A DNA stretch of 27,175 nt from JBBPXY01 sp038200435 (GCA_038200435.1 JBBPXY010000036.1:1-27175); one strand, 5' to 3'; positions 1 through 6,663 are shown, numbered from the stretch's first letter. A program made the numbers and translations. Notes: generated by a model not told the origin, from the sequence alone.

Positions 1-392
1 CCTCCGCCTCGCCCTCCGGGCGAGACTCCGGCGCTCCCCACGCCGATCAAAACCGCACTAACAAGCTGTCAACGCATCACCGGGGACCAGGCCACCACCA
101 TGGCGAGGAGAAGCGGAGGGCGGTCCCGGATGGACTACCGCGTTTCGCGCACGGGGGGAGCGACGGGCGCGTCCGGCACGATGTTCCGTCCGCGAACGTG
201 CATCTACCGGTGTCAGGACCACGGTGCGTGAACGTTCGCGCCTCGTCGAGTCGCTCCAACGCCGCTTTCGCGTGAATGCAGGAGCGCGACGTGAGCAGCG
301 GCGGCTACTGCTCGCGACGAGGAGCAGAAGCCGGCTTCCCGCTCAAGCTCGGCCATGACCTCCGGGCGGGGCACTGTGATGGGCGTCTCGCG
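1..392. other. Non-coding region with structured repeat
   Basis: No convincing gene is seen here. The plus-strand frames that run into 393-1850 are antisense to the regulator gene and look like GC-driven shadows. The stretch contains one copy of a repeat shared with 5551-5673 (entered separately) and a 12-nt perfect palindrome, GAAGCCGGCTTC, at 327-338. It lies downstream of the minus-strand regulator, so part of it may serve as that gene's 3' end. No T-tailed terminator was seen. Confidence 0.6.
84..239 (+). repeat. Structured intergenic repeat, copy A
   Basis: The block starting TACCGCGTTTC near 137 and ending GGGCGCGTCCGG near 176 matches 5589-5624 at most positions, with one small gap. 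Upstream of it, GGACCAGGCCACC corresponds to GGACCCCGGCCACC in copy B. Downstream is an imperfect hairpin with outer arms GCGAACGT (192-199) and ACGTTCGC (232-239), and a weaker inner stem. Bases 194-210 are nearly the reverse complement of 5657-5673 (16 of 17). Both copies lie in non-coding DNA on either side of the stress cluster. Its function is unknown: a regulatory RNA, a REP-like element, or the scar of a mobile unit are all possible. Confidence 0.55.
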
Positions 393-1850
393 TTAGGAGA
401 TGGCCATAACTGCGATGGTGCCGTCGTCTTCGAGCGGTTCTTTCCAACTGTTGGTGACGGCTCGTTGCAGCGCGATGGCTGTCGCCGCAGCGGTCGGATT
501 TTCAATTTCGGCGAGGGTTTGTTCGATGCCGCTTTTGCCGAAGTGGCCGCCGTCCTGCGTGCGGCGTTTGGTGATCCCGTCGGTCACGAGAATGACTCGT
601 TCGCCCGGTTGCAGCTGTCTTTGCGTGGGCGTGAAAGTACGGTCTTCGTCGCCGGTCCCGAGCGGGGGATGGTCGGGACTAGTGAGTTCGGTGAGCTCTC
701 CGGCCGGTGTCGCGAGGTATGCCGGCGGGTTTTCGCAGTTGACCCAGGTGAGGGTTCGTGTTGCTGCTCGCCAGCGTGCGATGAGCGCGGTGACTTCGAA
801 TTGCGGGTTTCCGAGTTGCTTCACGGTCTTATGCATGCTTTGGATTGCGTGCTCAAGGTCTTCGCCGCTGCGTCTTGCGGCTCGTAACGCGCCGAGCGCC
901 GAGGCGCTTAGTCCGGCGGCGGTCGCGCCCGTCCCGGCGGTTCCGGCTATCGCGAGCCACGCGCCGTCGCGGTTATCGACAAAATCAAACCAGTCGCCGC
1001 CGACCTCGTAGGTGGGTAGGAGCACTCCGGCGAGCTGGGCGCCTTGAATGCGGACGATCCGCGGGGGAAACAGGTTTTGCTGTATCTCGGCAGCGGCGGA
1101 AGTGGGCTTGCGCCGACGGGCGGCTTCGATGAAGTCTGTGTAGTCATTGGCGAGCTCAAGCGCCGCGGCTCCCTGGGTCGCAATGTCGTCCAGGGCCGCC
1201 ACGGGCTGCCCTATGCAAAGCAGCAGCCCGATGACCCGGCCTCGCAGCCAGAGCGGAACCACCACGCACCCGGGGAGTTGCTCGCGCAGTTTGGCTTCCA
1301 GCCCGGGCACCCCTTCGGGGGCGATTTCGGGCCCGACGGCTGGTGGGTCTTGTAGCTGCTCGGGGAACTCCTCAGAGCCCGCGAGTCGCAAGAGATGAGA
1401 GCCGTCGATGTCGATGACGTAGAGAGCGACGGGCACGCCTCCCAGCCGACGCGCTTCGGCGACAAGCTGGTCGGGCACGAGGTAAGGCGGAACCTCTTCG
1501 AGAATGTGAGTGACTTCTAGGGCTAGTGGTCGATCGCGACCAAGGTGCCCGGGGGCTTGGAACGGCATCGCGACCACGCGGTCGGTTGGTGTGACGTGCG
1601 CAGGTGCGGCCGCCTGGTCTTCGAGCGAGCGTTGGAGCGCATGGCGGGTCGGGAAGTGTCTGTAGAGGGTTGAGCGACTAACTCCGGCCGCGGCGGCTAT
1701 CTCGATCATGCTCATCCGGCGCTCCCCGGCCACGGTTCCGGCCGCTGCCAGGATGCGCGACCGGCTCGCCAGAGCGTCAGCCCGCAGCACCTCCGGATTC
1801 GCCGGGGAGCTTTGATCATCGGCGCCGGGGGCGGACTGGCTCACCAACAC
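393..1850 (-). CDS. TetR-type HTH / GAF / SpoIIE-type phosphatase fusion
   Basis: This 485-residue protein has three parts. Residues about 27-80 are a TetR-type DNA-binding domain, with RSRILAAAG leading to GVSRSTLYRHFPTRHALQ. Residues about 105-245 look like a GAF sensor. Residues about 255-485 are a PP2C/SpoIIE (RsbU-like) phosphatase domain with GGDWFDF (D286), HPPLGTGD, VTDGITKRR (D424) and EDDGT (D475/D476). The family's second metal aspartate, in the usual GDVxGxG motif, is replaced: the segment reads IAGTAGTG with G303 at that place. The domain may therefore be weak or inactive. In the family, such phosphatases act on anti-anti-sigma proteins; the TetR fusion would let it bind DNA directly. 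GTG at 1850 is used as start, with TTG and GTG just inside as alternatives; no good ribosome site is visible. The gene is divergent from the PRC-DUF2382 gene, and the palindromes between them are likely operators. GC here looks a little lower than in the rest of the window. Confidence 0.85.
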   Translation of the reverse strand: MLVSQSAPGADDQSSPANPEVLRADALASRSRILAAAGTVAGERRMSMIEIAAAAGVSRSTLYRHFPTRHALQRSLEDQAAAPAHVTPTDRVVAMPFQAPGHLGRDRPLALEVTHILEEVPPYLVPDQLVAEARRLGGVPVALYVIDIDGSHLLRLAGSEEFPEQLQDPPAVGPEIAPEGVPGLEAKLREQLPGCVVVPLWLRGRVIGLLLCIGQPVAALDDIATQGAAALELANDYTDFIEAARRRKPTSAAAEIQQNLFPPRIVRIQGAQLAGVLLPTYEVGGDWFDFVDNRDGAWLAIAGTAGTGATAAGLSASALGALRAARRSGEDLEHAIQSMHKTVKQLGNPQFEVTALIARWRAATRTLTWVNCENPPAYLATPAGELTELTSPDHPPLGTGDEDRTFTPTQRQLQPGERVILVTDGITKRRTQDGGHFGKSGIEQTLAEIENPTAAATAIALQRAVTNSWKEPLEDDGTIAVMAIS

Positions 1851-1905
1851 AAAATCTAGCCATCCTCGGTCGCCGAGGCACTGTGCCGGCCCAATTGGCC
1901 CGATC

Positions 1906-1922
1906 TGGGACAGACTGTCCGT
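1906..1922. promoter_or_regulatory. Palindromic operator candidate 1
   Basis: TGGGACAG (1906-1913), then A, then CTGTCC (1915-1920) form a perfect 6+1+6 inverted repeat of TetR-operator type. It lies in the 174-nt region between the divergent TetR-fusion gene and the PRC-DUF2382 gene, 55-70 nt upstream of the former's start. The same half-site recurs at 1977-1998. Binding by the neighbouring TetR-type protein is an inference. Confidence 0.5.
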
Positions 1923-1937
1923 GTTAGCGGTTGAGCG

Positions 1938-1963
1938 GGTTTACGCGCCGGAGCCAGGGGGAA
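1938..1963 (+). promoter_or_regulatory. SigB/SigF-like promoter candidate
   Basis: GTTTAC (1939-1944), 13 nt, then GGGGAA (1958-1963) resembles the SigB/SigF consensus GTTTAA-N12-15-GGGTAT (5 of 6 and 4 of 6 matches). The predicted start of transcription falls near 1970, just before operator candidate 2. It fits the stress-type gene downstream and the SigB-type sigma factor at 9572-10363. The match is imperfect. Confidence 0.4.
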
Positions 1964-1976
1964 GCACGTGTACTGT

Positions 1977-1998
1977 CTGTCCCAACTAAATGGGACAG
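1977..1998. promoter_or_regulatory. Palindromic operator candidate 2
   Basis: CTGTCCCA (1977-1984), 6 nt, then TGGGACAG (1991-1998) form a perfect 8-bp inverted repeat. The half-sites are those of operator candidate 1 in the opposite arrangement (here pointing away from each other). It sits between the predicted transcription start (about 1970) and the ribosome site of the PRC-DUF2382 gene, a position suited to repression. As RNA it could also form a small leader hairpin. Confidence 0.5.
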
Positions 1999-2024
1999 TT
2001 GAGCGAGGTATGGGAGGAAACGAT

Positions 2025-2786
2025 ATGCCTACCGAGATTACGGAGGCCTATGAGTGGCCAGGCCGCACGCTCGTCGATACCGACGGAGAGAAGATCGGCA
2101 AAGTCGAGGAGATCTACGCCGACGGGGAATCGAATAAGCCTGATTGGGCGCTGGTCCACACGGGGTTGTTTGGCACGAAGTCCCACTTCGTGCCGCTCGC
2201 CGGCGCTGAGCCGACGGGCGAGGATGTGCGCGTTCAAGTGTCGAAGTCTCAAGTCAAGGACGCGCCGAGCATCGATGGGGACGGACAGCTCTCTGAGCAA
2301 GAAGAGGCCCGCCTCTTCGAGCACTACGGCGTCCCGTATGACGAGAGCGGCACGGTGACGGCCGAGGGTGCCCCGCAGGGCGACCGTGGCGCCGGGCATG
2401 AGACGAGCCGCTCGAACACCGAAAACGCAATGACGCGCTCCGAAGAGGAATTGGCTGTAGGTAAGCGCCAGACCGAGGTTGGTCGCGTGCGCCTGCGCAA
2501 GTACATCGTTACCGAGCAGGTGCAGACGACGGTGCCCGTGCAGCGCGAGGAAGTCCGGCTGGAGCGCGAGCCGATAACTGACGCCAACGTCGATCAGGCG
2601 ACCGACGGCCCGGCCATCTCCGAGCAAGAGCACGAAGTCACGCTCCACGCGGAGGAGCCCGTCGTTGAGAAGCGCGTGGTGCCCAAGGAGCGCGTGCGCC
2701 TAGAGAAGGACACGGTCACCGAGGAACAGACCGTCTCCGACGAGGTCCGCAAGGAGCAGATCGAGCATCAAGACGACCGCGCCTAA
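2025..2786 (+). CDS. PRC-barrel / DUF2382 (YsnF-like) stress protein
   Basis: This 253-residue soluble protein has an N-terminal PRC-barrel (about 5-80: GRTLVDTDGEKIGKVEEIYAD, then a conserved-looking HFVPLAGAE). A polar linker follows, then a DUF2382 domain (about 137-247) with the typical alternating pattern of VRLRKYIVTEQVQTTVPVQR and VEKRVVPKERVRLEKDTV. This pairing is common in actinobacterial and cyanobacterial general-stress proteins; the biochemical role is not known. The start at 2025 is chosen because GGGAGGAAA (2012-2020) lies just upstream, rather than an upstream in-frame start at 1968 that would overlap operator candidate 2. It is the first of four same-strand genes, and probably under SigB-like and TetR-type control. 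Confidence 0.9.
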   Translation: MPTEITEAYEWPGRTLVDTDGEKIGKVEEIYADGESNKPDWALVHTGLFGTKSHFVPLAGAEPTGEDVRVQVSKSQVKDAPSIDGDGQLSEQEEARLFEHYGVPYDESGTVTAEGAPQGDRGAGHETSRSNTENAMTRSEEELAVGKRQTEVGRVRLRKYIVTEQVQTTVPVQREEVRLEREPITDANVDQATDGPAISEQEHEVTLHAEEPVVEKRVVPKERVRLEKDTVTEEQTVSDEVRKEQIEHQDDRA

Positions 2787-2813
2787 CCGCGCTGGCCGAA
2801 GAGAAGCAAGCTC

Positions 2814-2846
2814 AGCTACCGGCCCCCTCGCGGGTGGCCGGTAGCT
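2814..2846 (+). terminator. Strong hairpin between stress genes
   Basis: AGCTACCGGCC (2814-2824) and GGCCGGTAGCT (2836-2846) form a perfect 11-bp stem, and CCC/GGG inside the loop can extend it. No T-run follows. It may be a terminator without a U-tail, or an attenuator/processing stem that separates expression of the PRC-DUF2382 gene from the membrane protein gene. Confidence 0.55.
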
Positions 2847-2877
2847 CGCTATCCACCACCCTCAGGAGGCAAACCCG

Positions 2878-3726
2878 TTGATCGCCAAAATCGAGATTCT
2901 CAACAGCGTCCAGAAGGCGCTCGACAGCCTGCTCACCTTCGTGCCGAAGCTGCTCGGGTTCCTGATCGTCCTGTTTATCGGGTACATCGTCGCCCGGATC
3001 GTCAAGAAGATCATCACGAAGGCGCTGGAGAAGGCAGGCCTCGACAAGGCGCTGCATTCAGGGCAGACCGGCCAGTACGTCGAGAAGGTCAGTCCGGGCG
3101 CCAGCCCCTCCAAGCTGATCGGGTCGATCGCCTACTGGGTGATCTTCCTCGGCGTTCTCTCCATCGCCATCGGCGTGCTGAAGATCGCGCTGCTGACGAC
3201 GCTTGTCGCGTCGATCGGGAGCTACCTGCCGCGCGTCATCGTCGCGATCCTGATCTTCGTGATCGCGGGCGTCATCTCCGGTGCTGTCGGCGGAGCTGTG
3301 GCCAAGACGATGGGCGACACCCCGACGGGCAAGGTCATCGGCACGGCCGTCCCCGCGGTGGTCATGGGCATCGCCGTCTTCATGATCCTCACGGAGCTGA
3401 AGATCGCCCCGGAGATCGTGAAGATCACCTACACGGCGCTGATCGGCGCCGTCGCGTTGGGCTCGGCGCTGGCCTTCGGGCTCGGCGGCCGCGAGGTCGC
3501 GGGCAAGCTGGTGGGCGACGCCTACGACAAGGGCAAGGAGAAGAAGGAGGATGTCAAGGACGACCTTCAGAAGGGCAAGGAGCGCGGCCAGCAGCAGGCC
3601 GAGCAGGCCAAGGACAAGGCGCAGGAGCGCGCGGGCGAGGGTGGCTCCGGGGCGGGCTCGGGCGGCAGCTCCGGCCCGAGCGGCGGTTCGAGCTCCGGTC
3701 CCGGGTCCTACCGGCCCGGCCAGTAG
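2878..3726 (+). CDS. MscS-like/CmpX-type membrane protein with conserved TM helices
   Basis: This 282-residue protein has about five hydrophobic helices, at roughly residues 20-45, 80-103, 113-137, 153-172 and 183-200. The N-terminal part (LLTFVPKLLGFLIVLFIGYIVARIVKKII) and the later VALGSALAFGLGGREVAGKLV match the conserved TM-helix family related to small mechanosensitive channels. The C-terminal tail is a charged coiled-coil-like stretch (KGKEKKEDVKDDLQKGKERG), then a Gly/Ser/Pro low-complexity tail. The MscS beta-domain is not evident, so channel activity is only a guess. A TTG start is used: AGGAGG at 2865-2870 lies seven bases upstream. A T-tailed terminator follows the gene. Its neighbours suggest a role in envelope or osmotic stress. 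Confidence 0.82.
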   Translation: MIAKIEILNSVQKALDSLLTFVPKLLGFLIVLFIGYIVARIVKKIITKALEKAGLDKALHSGQTGQYVEKVSPGASPSKLIGSIAYWVIFLGVLSIAIGVLKIALLTTLVASIGSYLPRVIVAILIFVIAGVISGAVGGAVAKTMGDTPTGKVIGTAVPAVVMGIAVFMILTELKIAPEIVKITYTALIGAVALGSALAFGLGGREVAGKLVGDAYDKGKEKKEDVKDDLQKGKERGQQQAEQAKDKAQERAGEGGSGAGSGGSSGPSGGSSSGPGSYRPGQ

Positions 3727-3729
3727 GGC

Positions 3730-3772
3730 GACGGGGTCTCGGGGCATGGCGCCCGGGACCCCCGTACTTTTT
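3730..3772 (+). terminator. Rho-independent terminator
   Basis: ACGGGGTCTCGGGG (from 3731) pairs imperfectly with CCCGGGACCCCCGT (ending about 3765) around a short loop, and a TTTTT run follows at 3768-3772. It lies just after the stop of the MscS-like gene. It is the clearest intrinsic terminator in the window. Confidence 0.75.
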
Positions 3773-3827
3773 CAAGTTGGCGCGCCAGGGGTAGGGCCGT
3801 CGCAAGCGATAAGAGGAGGAGCAGCAC

Positions 3828-4028
3828 ATGCCTAACGCACACGTGATCCCCGACGGGGACAACTGGAACGTCAAGCAGGAAGACGGCGGAGTCGTCTCTA
3901 CGCACAGCAGCCAGGCCGAGGCGGAGCAGGCGGCCAAGCGGTGGGCCAAGAGCCAAGGTGGTGGCGAGATACGCACCCATCGTGACGAGGGCGAGTTCTC
4001 GCGCATCCGCAAGAGCGACTCCGTCTAA
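3828..4028 (+). CDS. DUF2188 small protein
   Basis: This 66-residue soluble protein matches the DUF2188 pattern: HVIPDGDNWNVKQEDGG at the start, a helix rich in Ala/Glu (QAEAEQAAKRWAKSQGG), then EIRTHRDEGEFSRIRKSDS. Members are short, often occur beside stress proteins, and have no assigned biochemical role. The start is supported by GAGGAGGA at 3813-3820, seven bases upstream. A GGGTAG at 3789-3794 could be the -10 box of a SigB-type promoter, but no good -35 box is seen at the right distance. It follows a terminator, so it probably has its own promoter, and it is read in the same direction as the BrkB gene 29 nt downstream. Confidence 0.85.
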   Translation: MPNAHVIPDGDNWNVKQEDGGVVSTHSSQAEAEQAAKRWAKSQGGGEIRTHRDEGEFSRIRKSDSV

Positions 4029-4057
4029 GCACCCCGCTACCCAGGGAGAGAGAGACC

Positions 4058-5113
4058 ATGGCCGAGAAGACCGAGGGCGGAAGCCGCCGCGTAGAGGACG
4101 GCAAGTCCGACGAGGACCAGAAGTCCGGCGAAGACCACAAGTCCGCCGAGGGGGACAACAGCCCGACGCGCAAGGACTACAAGCCGACCGGCGCGGAGCA
4201 GAAGACAGGGCTCTTCGCGACGCTCAAGCGCACGTTCACGGAGTTCAGCGAGGACAACCTCACCGACTGGGCTGCGTCCTTGACCTACTACGGGCTGCTC
4301 GCCATGTTCCCGGCGCTGATCGCCATGGTGGGGGTCATCGGCTTCTTCGGCGATCCGACGTCGACGACCAAGACGATCACCGACATCGTCATGAAGGTCA
4401 GCCCCGGCTCGGCGGCGCAGACGTTCGCCGGACCGATCAAGTCGGTCACCTCGAGCAGCGGTACCTCGGGCATCCTCGCGCTGGTGGGTATCGCGGCGGC
4501 GCTCTGGTCAGCGTCGGGCTACGTCGGCGCGTTCATGCGCGCCTCGAACGTGATCTACGAGACGCCGGAGGGACGCGGCTTCATCAAGCTGCGACCCCTG
4601 CAGATGCTCGTCACGCTGGTGATGATCATCCTGTTGGTGCTCGTCGCGCTGTCGCTCGTGCTCACCGGCCCGGTCGTCAAGGCGGTTGCCGGCCCACTCG
4701 GCGTGGGCGACACCGCGGTCTCGATCTGGAACATCGCGAAGTGGCCGGTGCTGCTGCTCGTCGTGATTGGGATCTTCTCCGTCCTCTACTACTCGTCGCC
4801 GAACGTGAAGCTGCCGGGCTTCAAGTCGGTCCTGCCGGGTGCGACGTTCGCGCTGGTCGTCTGGATCGTGGCCTCGGTGGCGTTCGCCTTCTACGTCGCG
4901 AACTTCGGGTCCTACAACAAGACCTACGGGACGCTCGGTGGGGCCATCTCGTTCCTCGTGTGGTTGTGGCTAACCAACGTCGCGCTGCTCCTCGGCATGG
5001 AGCTCAACGCGGAACGGGAACGCAGTCGCGAGCTCGAGGCTGGCGTCTCGGGTGCGCACAAGGAGATACAGCTCGACGCGCGGAGCGAGCCGAAGGAGCA
5101 GAAGACGACGTAG
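4058..5113 (+). CDS. YihY/virulence factor BrkB family membrane protein
   Basis: This is a 351-residue polytopic membrane protein. A charged hydrophilic N-terminal extension (about 1-45, rich in Lys/Asp/Glu) precedes the family core. The family signature is clear: DNLTDWAASLTYYGLLAMFPALIAMVGVIGFFG, then LWSASGYVGAFMRASNVIYE, YYSSPNVKLPGFKSVLPGA, and SYNKTYGTLGGAISFLVWLWLTNVALLLGMELNAE. Six membrane helices are expected. The family was once called ribonuclease BN in error; its function is still unclear, with a transporter-like or envelope role likely. The start is preceded by GGGAGAGAGA. The C-terminal tail is charged (KEIQLDARSEPKEQK). It is the last gene of the plus-strand stress cluster. 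Confidence 0.92.
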   Translation: MAEKTEGGSRRVEDGKSDEDQKSGEDHKSAEGDNSPTRKDYKPTGAEQKTGLFATLKRTFTEFSEDNLTDWAASLTYYGLLAMFPALIAMVGVIGFFGDPTSTTKTITDIVMKVSPGSAAQTFAGPIKSVTSSSGTSGILALVGIAAALWSASGYVGAFMRASNVIYETPEGRGFIKLRPLQMLVTLVMIILLVLVALSLVLTGPVVKAVAGPLGVGDTAVSIWNIAKWPVLLLVVIGIFSVLYYSSPNVKLPGFKSVLPGATFALVVWIVASVAFAFYVANFGSYNKTYGTLGGAISFLVWLWLTNVALLLGMELNAERERSRELEAGVSGAHKEIQLDARSEPKEQKTT

Positions 5114-5212
5114 TACCGAAGTAACGAGGCGGTTCCGTTCTGTTGGTCGCCGCGGGGATAAGTAGCGCCAAGATCAGCAGCCGGTGTCTCACGCGGTGAT
5201 CTAATTAAAGGT

Positions 5213-5231
5213 CGCTCGGGGTTCCTGAGCG
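5213..5231 (+). terminator. Hairpin after the BrkB gene
   Basis: CGCTCGGG (5213-5220), loop GTT, CCTGAGCG (5224-5231): eight pairs with one G-U. It is about 100 nt past the stop of the BrkB gene and has no T-run, so it is a candidate terminator only. Confidence 0.4.
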
Positions 5232-5384
5232 TCGGCAGACTCGTCGCTTCCGGCCGTTCGGCCCGAGCGCGGCGGCTGGGGCTAGGCGCCGCGACCACTG
5301 AGCATCCCAGCGGCGACAAGTGCGGCAACTCAGCAACTGGCGCGTCATGCCGCAAACTCTGGCCATTGTCCGCCCCAATGTCGC

Positions 5385-5414
5385 CGGTCGCGGGTTCGAA
5401 TCCCGCCCCCGTTA
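5385..5414 (+). tRNA. tRNA 3'-end-like fragment (not a complete tRNA)
   Basis: GCGGGTTCGAATCCCGC (5390-5406) is a perfect T-arm: 5-bp stem with the TTCGAAT loop. It is preceded by GGTC, as in a class I variable loop, and followed by seven bases plus A that could be a 3' acceptor strand. The preceding 60 nt do not fold into an anticodon arm or a matching 5' acceptor, and no CCA follows. This looks like the 3' remnant of a tRNA, as left at an attachment site by an integrated element. Chance similarity is less likely but possible. Confidence 0.4.
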
Positions 5415-5525
5415 TGCAGGAGCCGCTCTCTCGCCAGGGCGGCTGTTGCGCTTAACGGGGGTGGGGGAACGGCGCGTGTCTGCCGGACGTGGCTGCGGGC
5501 GGGTCCTGTCCGCGGTCCCTGGCCC

Positions 5526-5545
5526 GATCATGCTCGCGCATGATC
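5526..5545. repeat. Perfect palindromic hairpin
   Basis: GATCATGC (5526-5533), loop TCGC, GCATGATC (5538-5545) is a perfect 8-bp stem. It is enclosed by GGGTCCT (5501-5507) and AGGACCC (5552-5558), so a nested two-tier structure can form just before structured repeat copy B. Confidence 0.6.
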
Positions 5546-5550
5546 GTCAG

Positions 5551-5673
5551 TAGGACCCCGGCCACCCGCCCGGTCGTCGTCGGCTGGGTACCGCGTTTCA
5601 CGCGGGAGCGGTGGGCGCGTCCGGACGTTGAACGTGCACTGACCGGGCCCACAAGCCCGGTAGACGCACGTTC
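5551..5673 (+). repeat. Structured intergenic repeat, copy B
   Basis: This is the second copy of the element at 84-239, in the same orientation. It shares GGACC..GGCCACC at its left end and TACCGCGTTTC...GGGCGCGTCCGG in the middle. Its right part is a strong hairpin: GAACGTGC (5630-5637) pairs with GCACGTTC (5666-5673), a 4-nt internal loop follows, then ACCGGGC (5642-5648) pairs with GCCCGGT (5655-5661) around the loop CCACAA. The stems of copies A and B differ in sequence while the hairpin form is kept, which suggests that structure matters. Confidence 0.6.
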
Positions 5674-5883
5674 GCCCGAAGGAACACAGCGCAGGTCCCG
5701 TGAACGTCGACATCCCCGGTGCGCGAAAGCGCGAGCACGATGCAGATCGGGGGCGCGCGGATTAACACCGGCCGGCGGTCTCGCCCCTCGGTAACGCGTA
5801 CTCGCGCGCGTGCGCGTAACGTTCACCCCCACGCAACGAGAGTGCGCGCCGACTTGCCGGACCATTATTTCAGGGGAGATGCC

Positions 5884-6660
5884 ATGAGCGACGAGAACGA
5901 CGTGAACGACGAGCCGAAGACGGACGAGACCGCGGCGGCCGAGGAGCGCAAGCAGCAGGAAGAGGAAGCCGACGAGACGATGCGCAAGCTCGAGGAGGGC
6001 GACGCGCCGACCGAACCCGCCGACTGGCCGACCGGAGCCGCGAAGTACCGGACCTACGGCGTCAACGAGGACGAGCCCTACGGCGAGGGCCTGAGCGCGA
6101 AGCTCGGCCCGCCCGACGTGAAGCGCTTCTCCGACGGCTCGGTGGAGATCGGAGGCGAGAAGGTCGACAACCCTGACGACCACCGCGCCGAGCCCATCAA
6201 GGGCGGCCCGACTGATCCCGACCGCACCAAGCTCCCGTGGGAGAAGCGTATGGAGGCCAAGGAAGAAGAGCGCGACGACGACCACACTCCGGGCGAGGAC
6301 GAGGAGGGCGGCCAGGACGCAGCACAAGCCGCCAAGGAGAGGGACGAGAAAGCGACTCAGACCATGCGCGACCTCGAGGAGGGTGACGCTCCGAAGGATC
6401 CGGCTGACTGGCCGAGCGACGCTGCGAAGTACAAGACCTACGGCGTCGACGAGGACGAGCCCTACGGCGAGGGCATCACCGGCAAGCTCGGGCCCTCCGA
6501 CGTGAAGCGCCACGAGGACGGATCCGTCGAGGTCAAGGGCGAGAAGGTCGACAACCCCGACGACTACAAGGGCGAGCCCGTCCCGGGCGGTCCGACCGAT
6601 CCCAACAGCCCCGCCCTCGCCGGCGAGGAGCGCGAGAAGAAGCCGGGAGGCTCCGCCTAG
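5884..6660 (+). CDS. Acidic protein of two tandem 82-residue repeats, unknown function
   Basis: I do not recognise a named family. The 258-residue product is very acidic, has no signal peptide or membrane helix, and consists of a charged N-terminus, repeat 1 (about 32-113), a highly charged linker, and repeat 2 (about 160-241). Each repeat runs TMRxLEEGDAP, then PADWP, AAKYxTYGV, EDEPYGEG, KLGPxDVKR, DGSVE, GEKVDNPDD and GGPTDP. The conserved Trp, Tyr and Gly spacing suggests a small folded unit repeated twice, 128 residues apart. The start at 5884 is chosen because AGGGGAG (5872-5878) lies just upstream; the open frame extends further 5' but without support. It has a long structured leader and ends three bases from the convergent acyltransferase gene. 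A stress or desiccation role is a guess from its hydrophilicity and neighbours. Confidence 0.78.
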   Translation: MSDENDVNDEPKTDETAAAEERKQQEEEADETMRKLEEGDAPTEPADWPTGAAKYRTYGVNEDEPYGEGLSAKLGPPDVKRFSDGSVEIGGEKVDNPDDHRAEPIKGGPTDPDRTKLPWEKRMEAKEEERDDDHTPGEDEEGGQDAAQAAKERDEKATQTMRDLEEGDAPKDPADWPSDAAKYKTYGVDEDEPYGEGITGKLGPSDVKRHEDGSVEVKGEKVDNPDDYKGEPVPGGPTDPNSPALAGEEREKKPGGSA

Positions 6661-6663
6661 GGA

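Larger units (their letters stand above)
5114..5883. other. 770-nt non-coding region rich in inverted repeats
   Basis: No gene is supported here; short frames on both strands have no recognisable product. The region holds a probable 3' hairpin of the BrkB gene (5213-5231), a 7-bp inverted repeat TGCGGCA/TGCCGCA (5321-5327 and 5348-5354), a tRNA T-arm-like fragment (5385-5414), a palindrome (5526-5545), and structured repeat copy B (5551-5673). The last 200 nt form an unusually long leader before the repeat-protein gene at 5884. Read together, it could be a chromosomal junction or a site for non-coding RNA. Confidence 0.55.

Noticed and set aside
3958..5124. 388-residue plus-strand frame overlapping the DUF2188 and BrkB genes
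   Set aside because: It overlaps two genes with strong family matches and ribosome sites. Its Arg/Gly/His-rich product is typical of a shifted frame.
5320..5414. Complete tRNA gene ending at the T-arm
   Set aside because: No anticodon arm, D-arm or pairing 5' acceptor could be found upstream; only the T-arm part is present.
5452..6513. 353-residue minus-strand frame opposite the repeat-protein gene
   Set aside because: Its hydrophobic repeats mirror the acidic repeats on the plus strand. The plus-strand gene has a good ribosome site and conserved motifs between repeats.
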